64,000 bases of DNA, taken from contig RPFO01001969.1 in the NCBI GenBank assembly GCA_009746045.1, positions 2,501-66,500 on the forward strand. Direction: 5' to 3'. Positions 54,740-64,000 of the stretch are shown here, piece after piece. The translations under genes were made by a program, and so were the position numbers. This DNA comes from Mesostigma viride (taxonomy: Eukaryota > Streptophyta > Mesostigmatophyceae > Mesostigmatales > Mesostigmataceae). The notes beneath the pieces are model-generated. The model saw only the letters and a program-made list of their open reading frames with translations, made no database searches and was not told the DNA's origin. Positions within the stretch are counted from its first letter, which is position 1. The number at the start of each line of letters is the position of its first letter.

Positions 54740-57030
54740 CAGGGAGAGAGGGAAAGAGAGAGTACAACACAAATCGAAAGAAGGAAAGAAGGGGGGGGGG
54801 AGGAGAGAGGGAGGGGGGGCCAAGGGAGGGATAAACGAAGGGACGAAAAATCAAAATGAGATATCAGCAAGAGATGGAAATGCAATATGTGGGATATAAT
54901 GAAAGGGCCTTCTGCCTGCGTCAGACCTTGTAAATTACCCGAGCACATGCAACTGCCCAACCAGAGCTCTAGTATATCTGCTGGGTTGAATATGCATCCT
55001 CTTGATAACGATGGGGCAAGATTGCGCGCTGGGCAGGCTTGACCCATCTGGAGAAACGAGATCGGCAGACACAAAAGATTGATGCCGGCGAAGAAACAAA
55101 GCTCAGAACAGCCTGGGTATAGGGCCATAGTCTTGCACAGTGTACTGCACGATAAAGCGATGCAACGGGGTGCCTGACGGTAGAATACCATCCCGCTAGT
55201 TGGCAAAAATTCTCCATGCGGCATGGGCAGATAGTTCTACCTTTGAAAACGAGATAACCACAGCTCTATACATAGGCAGACAGGCAATGTTCATCGTAGG
55301 ACATCGCAAAGTTAATATATTAAGTCCTTCCTGCTGGCAAGGGCGCTGCAAGGCAAGCCGACAGCGTAGAGCTGCGGGGAAACGCGATACGACATCGACC
55401 GGCCCTTCCGCACCTGCAAAAATACACCAAAATGCTGCTACGAAAATAAGGACGGCCCATCTACCTAGGCTGTGTGTTGCCCTAAGGTCGAACTACACCT
55501 CATACTCATTATTGCGATTCCAGCCTCCAATTTCGGTACCATAGCACTGCCGCCATCGACGCTGATTTCCGGGTTCCGCCTTCTCGACCGTGGAGTGTCT
55601 CTACTGAGCACTGACGTGCATGCGTTCGATCTACAGCACTGTAAGCCACGCTACTGTAGGCATAAGCCATAAGTTGCCTCGTTTCCCCCAACTCGCCATT
55701 CATTTGACACACAACGAGCAATTTCGAGTTGTTCTCGCGTCTTGTTATTTCATTTCACGATTACATTTTAGTCCTCGATTGGTATTCGCTGTGTCCCTTT
55801 TATGTAGAATGATGCGTATAACTGGGCATGCGTATAACGTTGGCGCGGGTAACCGGGTAACGTTGGCGGGAAGGCTGCCAAGTGAAGATTGTGTGACGGA
55901 CGCACGCGCACGCTTGGACGAGGACTCAGGACGCGCGCACAGTGTTATTCAACCGGCCAACTGTAGACGTACGCATTTCGATATGATTGCTACGCCCCCA
56001 TCCGGATATTGAATTATATTGTTGCGGGGCCCGAGCATATCCAGGCAGCAGCCAGCGGCCTCTCGGTGGAAGGTAGGGTTACTAACGTAAATGAAGTGGA
56101 AACCCATCATACTGAAACCAATACTGGGTTGTACATTGGAGTTGCAGTATCTCTTGCGTAGATAACCGGCATCAGGTAGCGCCCACGGCTTACGCGCGGT
56201 CTGGCATGCCATTTTTCTACTTTGGGGCACCAGTCAGAAGTCACCACTGGCGCCGTAGCTTAGTTTGTTCTGGCGGGCTGCACTACATTTGCCAGACGCG
56301 CCCACAACACGGTGGGTTTTCCCGGGCTAGGACTGACCTAGCGATAGCACTGGCGACACTGGCGAAAGGACCTAGGACGCCATCGTCGAGTGACTGGCAA
56401 TACTGTCGACTTGGACAACGCCGGCTACAGCTATGCACAGCTACGTGCAGTCCTGCCAGACGAAACACAGCGTTGCCGTCGTGAAAGGATACTAAGCGGC
56501 CTAAAGGAGGCTTGGTAGGTTTCCAATATTGTATTCCTTGCCGGCTGTCGCCGGCTCGGTATTCGTTATTTGAAAGTTACTGACAGTGTCAGAAGGACGG
56601 GGGCAAGGATAGAGGCGTTAGTTTGGTGGGTCACCAAGCGAGAGGGGGGAGAAGAAGAGATGACGATGGGGAATCTAAAATGGGAAGGGAGCGGAATGAA
56701 GAGGAGGAGTGAGGCTAGGTTGGGTCGAGGACGCCCATTGTTCCTTTTGTTTAGGGGGAAGGATTATTGGGTGTTAGGGTGATGGGCGGGGAAAGGGGGC
56801 TTTTCGGGTTCATGCTGGTGTGCCACGCTGGCAGCCGTTATTGGAACGGGCTTTTGCTCATAGTAGTATAGGTTGTTTCCAAGGACAGCACGCATTGTGG
56901 TTGTTGACCGAGGCTCACAATGCCCGCGCCTTGCTTGGCACTCTAGGCTGATTCCAGGATGCTGACAGGCGGCTCCGTGCCAACACATATTTGCCCATGT
57001 TTTGGTGCCCCCCGCCCCCCTTCCTCTCCT
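54740..57030. other. Gene-poor stretch upstream of ankyrin gene 3
   Basis: No supported gene. 56325-56400 reads RTDLAIALATLAKGPRTPSS and then DWQYCR, faintly like the R-x-D...A...L...P...W block near the end of copia RT, but nothing else supports this. Confidence 0.35.
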
Positions 57031-57037
57031 CTGCCCA

Positions 57038-57326
57038 CCCACCCACCCACCCACCCACCCACCCACCCACCCACCCAACCAATCACCCACCCACCCACCC
57101 ACCCACCCACCCACCCACCCACCCACCCGCCCGCCCGCCCGCCCGCCAGCCCGCCCACCCGCCCGCCCGCCCGCCCGCCCGCCCGCCCGCCCGCCCGCCG
57201 CCGCCCGCCCGCCCGCCCGCCCGCCCGCCCGCCCGCCCGCCCGCCCGCCCGCCGCCCGCCCGCCCGCCCGCCGCCCGCCCGCCCGCCCGCCCGCCCGCCC
57301 GCCCGCCGCCCGCCCGCCCGCCCGAT
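57038..57326. repeat. (CCCA)n then (CCCG)n tract upstream of ankyrin gene 3
   Basis: 57038-57128 caccca units, 57129-57326 cccgcccg units with cgccgcc interruptions; ends about 280 bp before the ATG at 57605. Similar to 48.25 and 20.97 kb. Confidence 0.95.
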
Positions 57327-57604
57327 GCACCTACCAAACATCATCAATTTTGCACAATCAATTTTCGCAGATCCCCACAGCGATTGCGACCATGGTGTTG
57401 AGTTGAGCCTCCAACGCCAGCACCGCAGCCAAAAGCGATTGAGGCCCTCTTGTTCCACCTCAGACCAGATAGGCAAACTGCCGAACCGACTTCTCCCTTT
57501 CACCCAGGCTGTCACGCGGTTTTCTACAGTTCTACCTGTTAGTGTAGCCCACCGCTTCGCAAGGCAGCCCTATCTGTCTGTCTACAGACTTGCCCCTTTC
57601 TAGG

Positions 57605-59392
57605 ATGGCGTCAGAGGGGGCGCATAACTGTCATAGCAGCTGCAACTGTCCATTGGCCGGCGTGCTGGATTCGATGGTGGCGAACATAAAGCGGTTTGCG
57701 GCCATCGTGGATTCCCTATTGCGCAACGTGAGGGAGACACCTGGCACGCTCAGCAGCCAGGAGGTCGCGGTTGCGGATTGGCTGCAGTCCCAATTTGCGG
57801 TTCTCTCGAACAACAAGCCAGAGTCCTCGCCGATGCACGCGGCGGCGCGCGCAGGGCGGGCGGATGTCATCGACTATTTCCTGGTGATGGGGATGGACGT
57901 GGACATGGTGGACCTTCAGGAGGACACGCTGCTGGCTGTCGCGATTGAGGAAGGGCATCTGGACGTCGTCCAGTGCCTGGTCAAGGCGGGTGCTAAGCTG
58001 GACAAGTGCAGGGGGGAGAAGGGCAAAAACTGGCCCGCGCTGCACATCGCCGCGGCCAAGGGTCACGCGAACATTGTCGACGCGCTGCTGGCGGCCGGGG
58101 TGGACGTGAACGTCGCGGCTAATTATAGGATATCCCACACGTGGCCCGGCGTGGTCACTACGTACAAGGTCGTGCGGAATGAGACAGCGGTGCACGTAAC
58201 CGAGGATGAGCGCGTGATGAGGTCCCTGTTGCGTGCGCCAGGTGTGCACGTCGACGCGGAGCGCAGCACGCAGGACCGCGATTTCGACCCCGTCTATGAG
58301 ACGCCCCTCCAGCTGGCGCTCAAGGCCAAGCGGTGGAACATCGTGGCCCTTCTCCTCGAGGCGGGGGCGGACATTGCGGCCATCAAGTATAATAGCCGCA
58401 TAAAGGGGCTCACGGTCATGGGCTCGGAGGCCATGGAGACGCTCGCGGAAAGACTCGATCTGGTGCAGGTGATGCTGCGGAGAGGGGCCACGGATGTCAA
58501 GAAGCTGGGCCCGTGTCTTTGCGCGGCTGTCACGAAAGGCTTAACGCCTATGGTGGACGCCCTCCTGGAGGCGGGGGTGGACCCCAATTCGATCACGGAT
58601 GAGCCGACTCCCTGGTTCCCTAATAAGGAGACGGCGCTCTATCGGGCCATAGTCACAGGGAATCTCTCGATGGTTGACAGGCTGCTGCATGCAGGCGCGG
58701 ACCCTAACAAGCCGCGCACCGGCCGGTCGGGCTATAGGGAGCCACCCCTCTATTCCGCCGCACTGCACGGCACGGTAGAGATCTTCAAGCGGCTGGTGGC
58801 CGCGGGAGCCGATGTGGCCAACTCGGGCAGAGATGGGTTCACCGTATGGGACGCGGCGACGCCCGAGCACCCAGCGATGATGGCGTACCTGAAAACCGTG
58901 GGCCTAGGCCCACCAGGCACTGCCGCTAGTCAGCAAAACAGTCAGCCAACCCCGAAAGGGAAGAAGCAAAGGGCTCAGCAAAGTAATCAGCAAGACAGTC
59001 AGCAAAGTAATCAGCAAAACAGTCAGCAAAGCAGCCAGCACAACAGTCAGCAAAACAGTCAGCAAAACAGTCAGCAAAACAGCCAGCAAAACAGCCAGCA
59101 AAACAGCCAGCAAAACAGCCAGCGAAACAGTCAGCAAAAGAGTCGGCAAAACAGTCAGCAAAAGAGTCAGCAAAAGAGTCAGCAAAAGAGTAAGCAGACC
59201 CTGTCACGCAACGGCCCCTCCGAGTCCCAATCCACGCACGGACGGTATTTTTACGTCTGCTTTGTGTCGCGGGCCTTGACATTCCTGCTCGGACTCTTTT
59301 CAGCTGTGGCACTGCGTATGCTAGAGTCCCTCAGGGCAGTGGCCCGCCGCGCCGGCTTCAAAGCGTCCAAGAGTACTGTGCATGCTGAATGA
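57605..59392 (+). CDS. Ankyrin-repeat protein 3 with Q/N-S tract and C-terminal membrane segment, 595 aa
   Basis: ATG at 57605 (MASEGAHNCHSSCNCPLAGV), preceded by cccctttctag, so a spliced 5' leader is possible. The N-terminus is helical (IVDSLLRNVRETPGTLSSQE). Ankyrin repeats: PMHAAARAGRADVIDYFLVM, LLAVAIEEGHLDVVQCLVKA, ALHIAAAKGHANIVDALLAA, non-canonical AVHVTEDERVMRSLLRAPGV and ALKAKRWNIVALLLEAGA, then CAAVTKGLTPMVDALLEAGV, ALYRAIVTGNLSMVDRLLHA and PLYSAALHGTVEIFKRLVAA. Residues about 444-530 are imperfect SQQN repeats coded by cagcaaaacagt-type units. Residues about 547-573 (FYVCFVSRALTFLLGLFSAV) are a probable membrane anchor, followed by a basic tail, suggesting a tail-anchored or C-terminally anchored protein. 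Paralogue of the genes at 43.3 and 48.5 kb, but without the coiled coil. Confidence 0.9.
   Translation: MASEGAHNCHSSCNCPLAGVLDSMVANIKRFAAIVDSLLRNVRETPGTLSSQEVAVADWLQSQFAVLSNNKPESSPMHAAARAGRADVIDYFLVMGMDVDMVDLQEDTLLAVAIEEGHLDVVQCLVKAGAKLDKCRGEKGKNWPALHIAAAKGHANIVDALLAAGVDVNVAANYRISHTWPGVVTTYKVVRNETAVHVTEDERVMRSLLRAPGVHVDAERSTQDRDFDPVYETPLQLALKAKRWNIVALLLEAGADIAAIKYNSRIKGLTVMGSEAMETLAERLDLVQVMLRRGATDVKKLGPCLCAAVTKGLTPMVDALLEAGVDPNSITDEPTPWFPNKETALYRAIVTGNLSMVDRLLHAGADPNKPRTGRSGYREPPLYSAALHGTVEIFKRLVAAGADVANSGRDGFTVWDAATPEHPAMMAYLKTVGLGPPGTAASQQNSQPTPKGKKQRAQQSNQQDSQQSNQQNSQQSSQHNSQQNSQQNSQQNSQQNSQQNSQQNSQRNSQQKSRQNSQQKSQQKSQQKSKQTLSRNGPSESQSTHGRYFYVCFVSRALTFLLGLFSAVALRMLESLRAVARRAGFKASKSTVHAE
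58937..59195 (+). repeat. 12-bp (cagcaaaacagt)n array coding the SQQN tract
   Basis: Within ankyrin gene 3. Units of 12 bp encode Q-Q-N/S/K-S. Substitutions swap N, K, S, D and R but keep the frame. Confidence 0.9.
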
Positions 59393-59394
59393 TT

Positions 59395-59598
59395 CGCTTT
59401 GTATGTTCAGCATAGCATAGATTCTACGGCACTGTCACTGGTGCTCAGGACTGTGTGCGGTGATAATTTTGCACATGGAGCTAGCATGGTCCGGATTCTC
59501 CCGATTTCTGGCCTGCACTGGTTGACTCCTTCCATGGCCGCACGTATTAATCAATTAATCAATTTATTTATTTATTAATGCTCGGCGTCGGAGGATTA
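59395..59598. other. 3' flank of ankyrin gene 3
   Basis: Contains catggtccggattctcccga and tttctggcctgcactggttg, identical over about 30 bp to 42733-42770, so it is a dispersed-repeat fragment. 59545-59580 is AT-rich (aatcaatttatttattta). Confidence 0.5.
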
Positions 59599-62500
59599 AT
59601 TAATTAATTAATAGACACGTGACTGCGTCACGTGAGCATAAGTCCTCAGTGGGAGGGGAACATGGGATGGAATGGATGGTATAAGCTATCTAGGTCCTAG
59701 TTACAGGGGTGTGGGCACCGCGGCCCGAATCGCTATGAATGCCATACTTGGTCACACGCGGAGCCCCCACAGGCTTGGGGGTGGTCTCCTTCATCACTAC
59801 TTGCCATCTATCCGGCCTTGCGCACCATCTGCCTCCATATTACAGACAAACCAGGAGGCTGCCCGGGGGTGAGCCCGTCACGTCTAGTGTAGCACATGTC
59901 CATGCCGAGTCTATCACGAAAAGTCCACGGGTGCCGGCCCTGCCGCGCTCGGCCGGGGGCACGCCAGGTGAGGACATATCGCCCAGGCTGGGCGGGCTTG
60001 GTGCCAGCTAGTCTATCTGAGGTATCTACCTGATCTGTGCGGGCCAGGTGCCCGGCTAGGCCCAGGCACCTGTGCCTAATAATGTGGGAAACATATTAGG
60101 GCAAATCAGCGTACAAATCCTCATTACTATTGTGCAAACCAAAGGGGATGTTAAGGGCCTTGTGCAGCATCTTGGTGACGGCGCCGTCGAGTCGTTGCTC
60201 CAGCTCCTGCGTCAGTGTCCACGTCTCGGCGCCGTAGGTCAGGATCGTCAGAATGACGACCTTGAAGAGGTCACGCTTGACAATCCGGGGTAGGGCGGGG
60301 TTGCTCCACCAGCGGCGGTGGTCATGGAGGTGCGCCCACGCCATGCCGATCCGTGTCGTCATGTCGTCCTCGCAGTCGGGAAGCCAACTGCCGAGCAGCT
60401 TGAAGCGGCCTGAAGGAGGGTAGTTGACCTCGGCATCGTCTAAGAGGCGGAGCGTGGGTGGGGGCCCTGCCATGCCGAGGGCCAGGGCCTCCGTTTTGCA
60501 TGGGGCTGATTTCTAGACCAACCGCCCGAGCCTCGAGCGCCAGGCAGTCCAGCCAAAGTTGGGCAGACTCCGGCTTCTCGATGAGCGTGATGTCGTCGGC
60601 ATAAATGAGGTCCGCTAGTAAATTCTGCTTGTTAGTCGGCCCCCCTTCCCCAAGCTCGTTCGTGATCGCTAGGCCAGGGGCACGGCCTGCAATGCTAGCA
60701 AAGCGAGCACGTGCCTGGCGCATAACATTATCCACTACAATAATAAACAGGTACGGCGACAGGACGCAACCCTGCCAGACGCCGGTCTGCAGTGGGCATG
60801 GCGGGGTAATGCCGTGTTGAGTGCGCACCGAAGTGGTCGACCCCTCATACAGCGTGCGGATGACGGTAATCAGGGTAGTGGGGACGCGAGCGCGAGCAAG
60901 TACAGCCCATAGAGCGTCCCAGAGGACAGAATCAAAAGCCTTGATGAAGTCAACGAAGATCAGGATGGCGGGAAACTTACCAGGTTGCAGGAGAGCGATT
61001 TCCTCGAAGAGGCGACGCGCGACGAAGATGGCCATGACGGTGTTGCGCCCAGGACGGAAGCCCATTTGACTTTCCCCAAGGTGACAGTCGAGAGCAAAAC
61101 GAAGGCGCCGGTTGAGGATCATGCGCATGAACAACTTGAGCGCGGCGCTCTGGATGCAGACTCCTCTGTAGTTGCATGGCGGGGTCGTCAGGGGAACCTT
61201 TGTTTTTGTACAGCATAATACGGTAGCTGTGCTGCCACTCAGGAATCGGCGGCGCGTCGGCAAGCAGGATCCGTTTGCAGACGTCAAGCAGAAACCCCGT
61301 GAGCGCCGTCAGCTTAATCACCGGGGCTGGGAGCTGGTCAGGTCCAACGGCGGCATAGAAGCGGAGTTGCTTGGCGGCGGTGCTCAGCTCGAGCTCGGTG
61401 AACGGCGGGAGCTCGTTGGGGTCGGCCAGGGGTTCCGTCAGGGCTGGGTACGTGTAGTCCTGCTCAGCGGCGGGCGGCGTGGGCGGCGCAGGGACGTCCG
61501 CAGGCGCTACTGCCATGCGTGCGGCCGCCAGAGGGCCAAGCAGCGGAGGCGGCGGGGGGGCGCCGAGCAGCCGGGACTGGGAGGAATACCACTGGTCGAG
61601 CTGCTGCTGCGGTGAGCCAGAGAGCGTCCGCGGCGCCGGCTGCGCGCCGCTGGCGGGCCGTTGGGCGTGACACAGGCGGGTCCAGGCGTACTTGCCGTGC
61701 TGGTCCTTGAGGTGGGCGATTCAAGTACTCGCGGACATGAAGGTCCTCCTGCTCCTTGGTCGCCTGCCGGATTGAATTGAATTGAATTGTAACATAACTC
61801 CGTTGGGAGTATATGTAGCACATAGCCCTTGAGAGGGGGCATAGGGCCTATCATACATCCTAAGCTACTTCCTGCAAGGGTGGGGATGTAAAGGACCCTT
61901 GCTCTAGGTGCACCAGGGCACTTGCATCCCCATGATCTTCAAGCTATGCCCAGCGAAGGGGGAGCCTGTCATGGGGGGGAAGATCAGCATAGCTATACAA
62001 AGAAGCTAGGGCATGGCGTCTCAGCAGAGAGTTACTCCCTGCATAGGCACAACAGAACTAAATAAAGCTAGGCATCATCTGGGGTGTGGCTCATCATAGG
62101 CACACATGTGCATGATTAAGTAAAGCGCGTGGCTTAGCTGGGATAGTGCCTCTAGGAGGCGTACATGTACATGGTCACGGCCTGCCGGATGGCCGAGTGG
62201 TAATCGGCTTTGAGGCGGGCGTAGCGGGCGGGGTCGCTGTTGTCGCGCAGGGCTTGCCGGGCCTGGATGACGGCGGGGAGCCGGTGCAGGCTGGTGAAGC
62301 GGGGCGGGCGGCGTGGGGGCAGCAGGGCCCCGGCCGCGGGCAGCTTGCCAGCGAGGTGCCGAAGGGCCGATGCCAGGCGGGCAGCGGTGGCCGGTGGGCA
62401 GCTGGGCGTGGCTGGCCGGGATGTCCAGCGCGTCGACGAACGCCTCTGCCGCGAGCTTGTGGGCGCGTTTTTCAGGAAGTCCTCCAGAGCGTCGTCAGAT

Positions 62501-62639
62501 TTCTCAAGCAACTGAAGTGTGCGCAAATCAGGTGGTGCCACGTGCTTACGAAAGGGCGAGGGGAATCGCAGGCGGATGCGGGCGGTGATGATGCGATGAT
62601 CGGAGCGCACCAGGGGGATCACATGCGAGCGAGCAGCTA
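59599..62639 (-). mobile_element. APE-type LINE, family 1, longest copy, frameshifted
   Basis: Minus strand, tail (TTAA)n at 59595-59612. From the 5' end: end of an AP-endonuclease domain (IPLVRSDHRIITARIRLRF, 62622 down), a linker, then a SINE at 61774-62179. RT follows: QLPAPVIKLTALTGFLLDVC, NYRGVCIQSAALKLFMRMIL, ESQMGFRPGRNTVMAIFVAR, ILIFVDFIKAFDSVLWDALW, TGVWQGCVLSPYLFIIVVDN, DLIYADDITLIEKPESAQLW. After a frameshift near 60500: FKLLGSWLPDCEDDM, LTYGAETWTLTQELEQ. Another frame break lies near 61180. The catalytic YADD is intact, but frameshifts and the SINE inactivate it. 5'-truncated inside the endonuclease. It is the best source for a family consensus. Confidence 0.92.
61774..62179 (-). 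mobile_element. SINE-like element inserted in the LINE, 11-bp TSD
   Basis: Flanked by gcctgccggat at 61763-61773 and 62180-62190. The two flanks read SAIRQA and SIRQAT of the LINE protein, confirming the duplicated target. The minus-strand 3' end is ctcccaacggagttatgtta followed by (CAATT)n instead of (AATT)n. This copy gives the element's ends: about 406 bp in total. Confidence 0.88.
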
Positions 62640-62770
62640 GGATTAATTAATTAATTAATTAATTAATTAATTAATTAATTAATTAATTAATTAATTAATT
62701 AATTAATTAATTAATTAATTAATAGACACATGACTGCGTCCCGTGAGCATAAGTTCTCAGTGGGAGGGGG
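62640..62770 (-). mobile_element. LINE family 1 3' end, first part of a split copy
   Basis: (TTAA)n tail 62642-62722, then tagacacatgactgcgtccc and gcataagttctcagtgggag. The copy continues at 63271 after an inserted element (62780-63261). Confidence 0.82.
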
Positions 62771-62779
62771 AAATGGGAT

Positions 62780-63261
62780 TAATTAATTAATTAATTAATT
62801 AATTAATTAATTAATTAATTAATTAATTAATTAATTAATTAATTAATTAATTAATTAATTAATTGATTAATTAATTAATTAAACTCGTGCTCCCGTTGGG
62901 GAGTCACGGAGCATACAAAACCCTGATGGATGGATGAATGGGTACACACAATCCTACCGGTCTTATCTATCTACTACAACATCAAGCCAACTCTATATCT
63001 ATGGTGCCCTCTACCCTAGCTAGGGGTCTTGTCTAGCGTGCTTCCCGCGTTTGCAAACACGCGGGCGCTTCCCCACGGGAGGGGGTTCGTTATCCTCTAT
63101 GACCTGGGCCCACTTGGCCTTAATTGTCAAGCATCTTGTTCCAAATCACGGAGGGGCCTAGCGCCCCCATGTCCTCTACTAGCTGCTCTTTGAAGGTGCG
63201 GGCCTTGCGGCGACTAGCATTGCGGGGCCCGGCCCACGTGAGGAGGTGCCGGCCAGGCTGA
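62780..63261 (-). mobile_element. LINE family 3 3' end nested in family 1, 9-bp TSD
   Basis: Flanked by aaatgggat at 62771-62779 and 63262-63270. Minus-strand coding: QPGRHLLTWAGPRNASRRKA, RTFKEQLVEDMGALGPSVIW, NKMLDN, then after one base shift KAKWAQVIEDNEPPPVGKRP and RVCKRGKHARQDP, stop. This matches the C-terminal layout of families 1 and 2. The 3' UTR ends with the hairpin ctccccaacgggagcacgag and a long (TTAA)n tail (62780-62880). Confidence 0.85.
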
Positions 63262-63540
63262 AAATGGGATGGAATGGATTATGTAAGCTATGTAGGTCCT
63301 ACTGTTACAGGGTTGTGGGCACCACCGCCCGAATCGCTATGAATGCCACACGCGGTCACACGCGGAGCCCCCACAGACTTGGGGGTGGTCTCCTTCATCA
63401 CTGACTTGCCATCTATCCTTGCGTGCCATTTGCCTCCATATTACAGACAAACCAGGAGGCTGCCCGAGTGTGAGCCCGTCACGTCCATGGTAGCACATGT
63501 CCATGCCGAGTCTAACACAAAAAGTCTACTTGTCGGAGGA
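63262..63540 (-). mobile_element. LINE family 1, second part of split copy
   Basis: ggatggaatggattatgtaa, ggttgtgggcaccaccgccc, gcggagcccccacagacttg, accaggaggctgcccgagtg. Nearly the same as 59.66-59.93 kb. It ends at about 63530, where another short family 3-like tail (ttaattaattagactcg, ctcccgttgggag) abuts. Confidence 0.82.
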
Positions 63541-63576
63541 TTAATTAATTAGACTCGTACTCCCGTTGGGAGCATT

Positions 63577-64000
63577 AACCCCGATGGATGGATGGATGGA
63601 TGGATGGATGGATGGATGGATGGATGGATGGATGGATGGATGGATGGATGGATGGATGGATGGATGGATGGATGGATGGATGGATGGATGGATGGATGGA
63701 TGGATGGATGGATGGATGGATGGATGGATGGATGGATGGATGGATGGATGGATGGATGGATGGATGGATGGATGGATGGATGGATGGATGGATGGATGGA
63801 TGGATGGATGGATGGATGGATGGATGGATGGATGGATGGATGGATGGATGGATGGATGGATGGATGGATGGATGGATGGATGGATGGATGGATGGATGGA
63901 TGGATGGATGGATGGATGGATGGATGGATGGATGGATGGATGGATGGATGGATGGATGGATGGATGGATGGATGGATGGATGGATGGATGGATGGATGGA
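63577..64000. repeat. (GGAT)n tetranucleotide array running off the window
   Basis: Pure ggat/atgg for at least 424 bp with no interruptions by eye. Its true length is unknown because the window ends inside it. Confidence 0.98.

Noticed and set aside
56300-56420. Copia-type RT/RNase H remnant (RTDLAIALATLAKGP)
   Set aside because: A single short resemblance with no catalytic motif, LTR or neighbouring domain.

Overview
This window is eukaryotic nuclear DNA. It has spliced genes with GT-AG introns, an SR-type RNA-binding protein gene, a multi-CCHC zinc-knuckle gene resembling plant homologues, polyQ and ankyrin proteins, non-LTR retrotransposons with (TTAA)n tails, and very many mini- and microsatellites. 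There are no operons, rRNA or convincing tRNA genes. The mid-to-high GC coding exons and plant-like zinc-knuckle protein suggest an alga, probably of the green lineage. The species cannot be named from sequence alone.

Layout. 0.1-4.8 kb: exons of an unrecognised minus-strand gene, perhaps sharing a divergent promoter with the next gene. 5.16-16.92 kb: a complete RNPS1/SR45-like splicing factor on the plus strand. Ten exons sum to 1422 nt, in frame and with matching phases at every junction (473 aa), spread over 11.8 kb because its introns are packed with tandem arrays. 17.0-20.0 kb: SINE and 5'-truncated LINE. 20.03-25.42 kb: minus-strand gene with three tandem copies of an undescribed helical module. 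26.8-34.9 kb: minus-strand zinc-knuckle gene with seven knuckles. 35.7-36.0 kb: possible coiled-coil exon. 36.6-42.0 kb: a transposon graveyard (near-palindromic element, LINE ends, TTAA-flanked MITE, RLE-type LINE end). 43.3-59.4 kb: three intron-poor ankyrin-repeat paralogues with different low-complexity add-ons (polyQ; coiled coil; Q/N-rich tract plus membrane segment), separated by gene-poor repeat DNA. 59.6-64.0 kb: an APE-type LINE with nested insertions, then a (GGAT)n array running off the window.

The most unusual theme is that several intronic repeats are copies of exon-intron junctions. Pieces of exon plus splice site are repeated beside the genuine junction in the SR45-like gene, the zinc-knuckle gene and the module gene. 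A second theme is readable transposon history: target-site duplications are visible for four insertions, and a SINE family shares its 3' end with a LINE family in the same window. All gene models come from reading splice sites and frames by eye; no alignment or transcript data were available.
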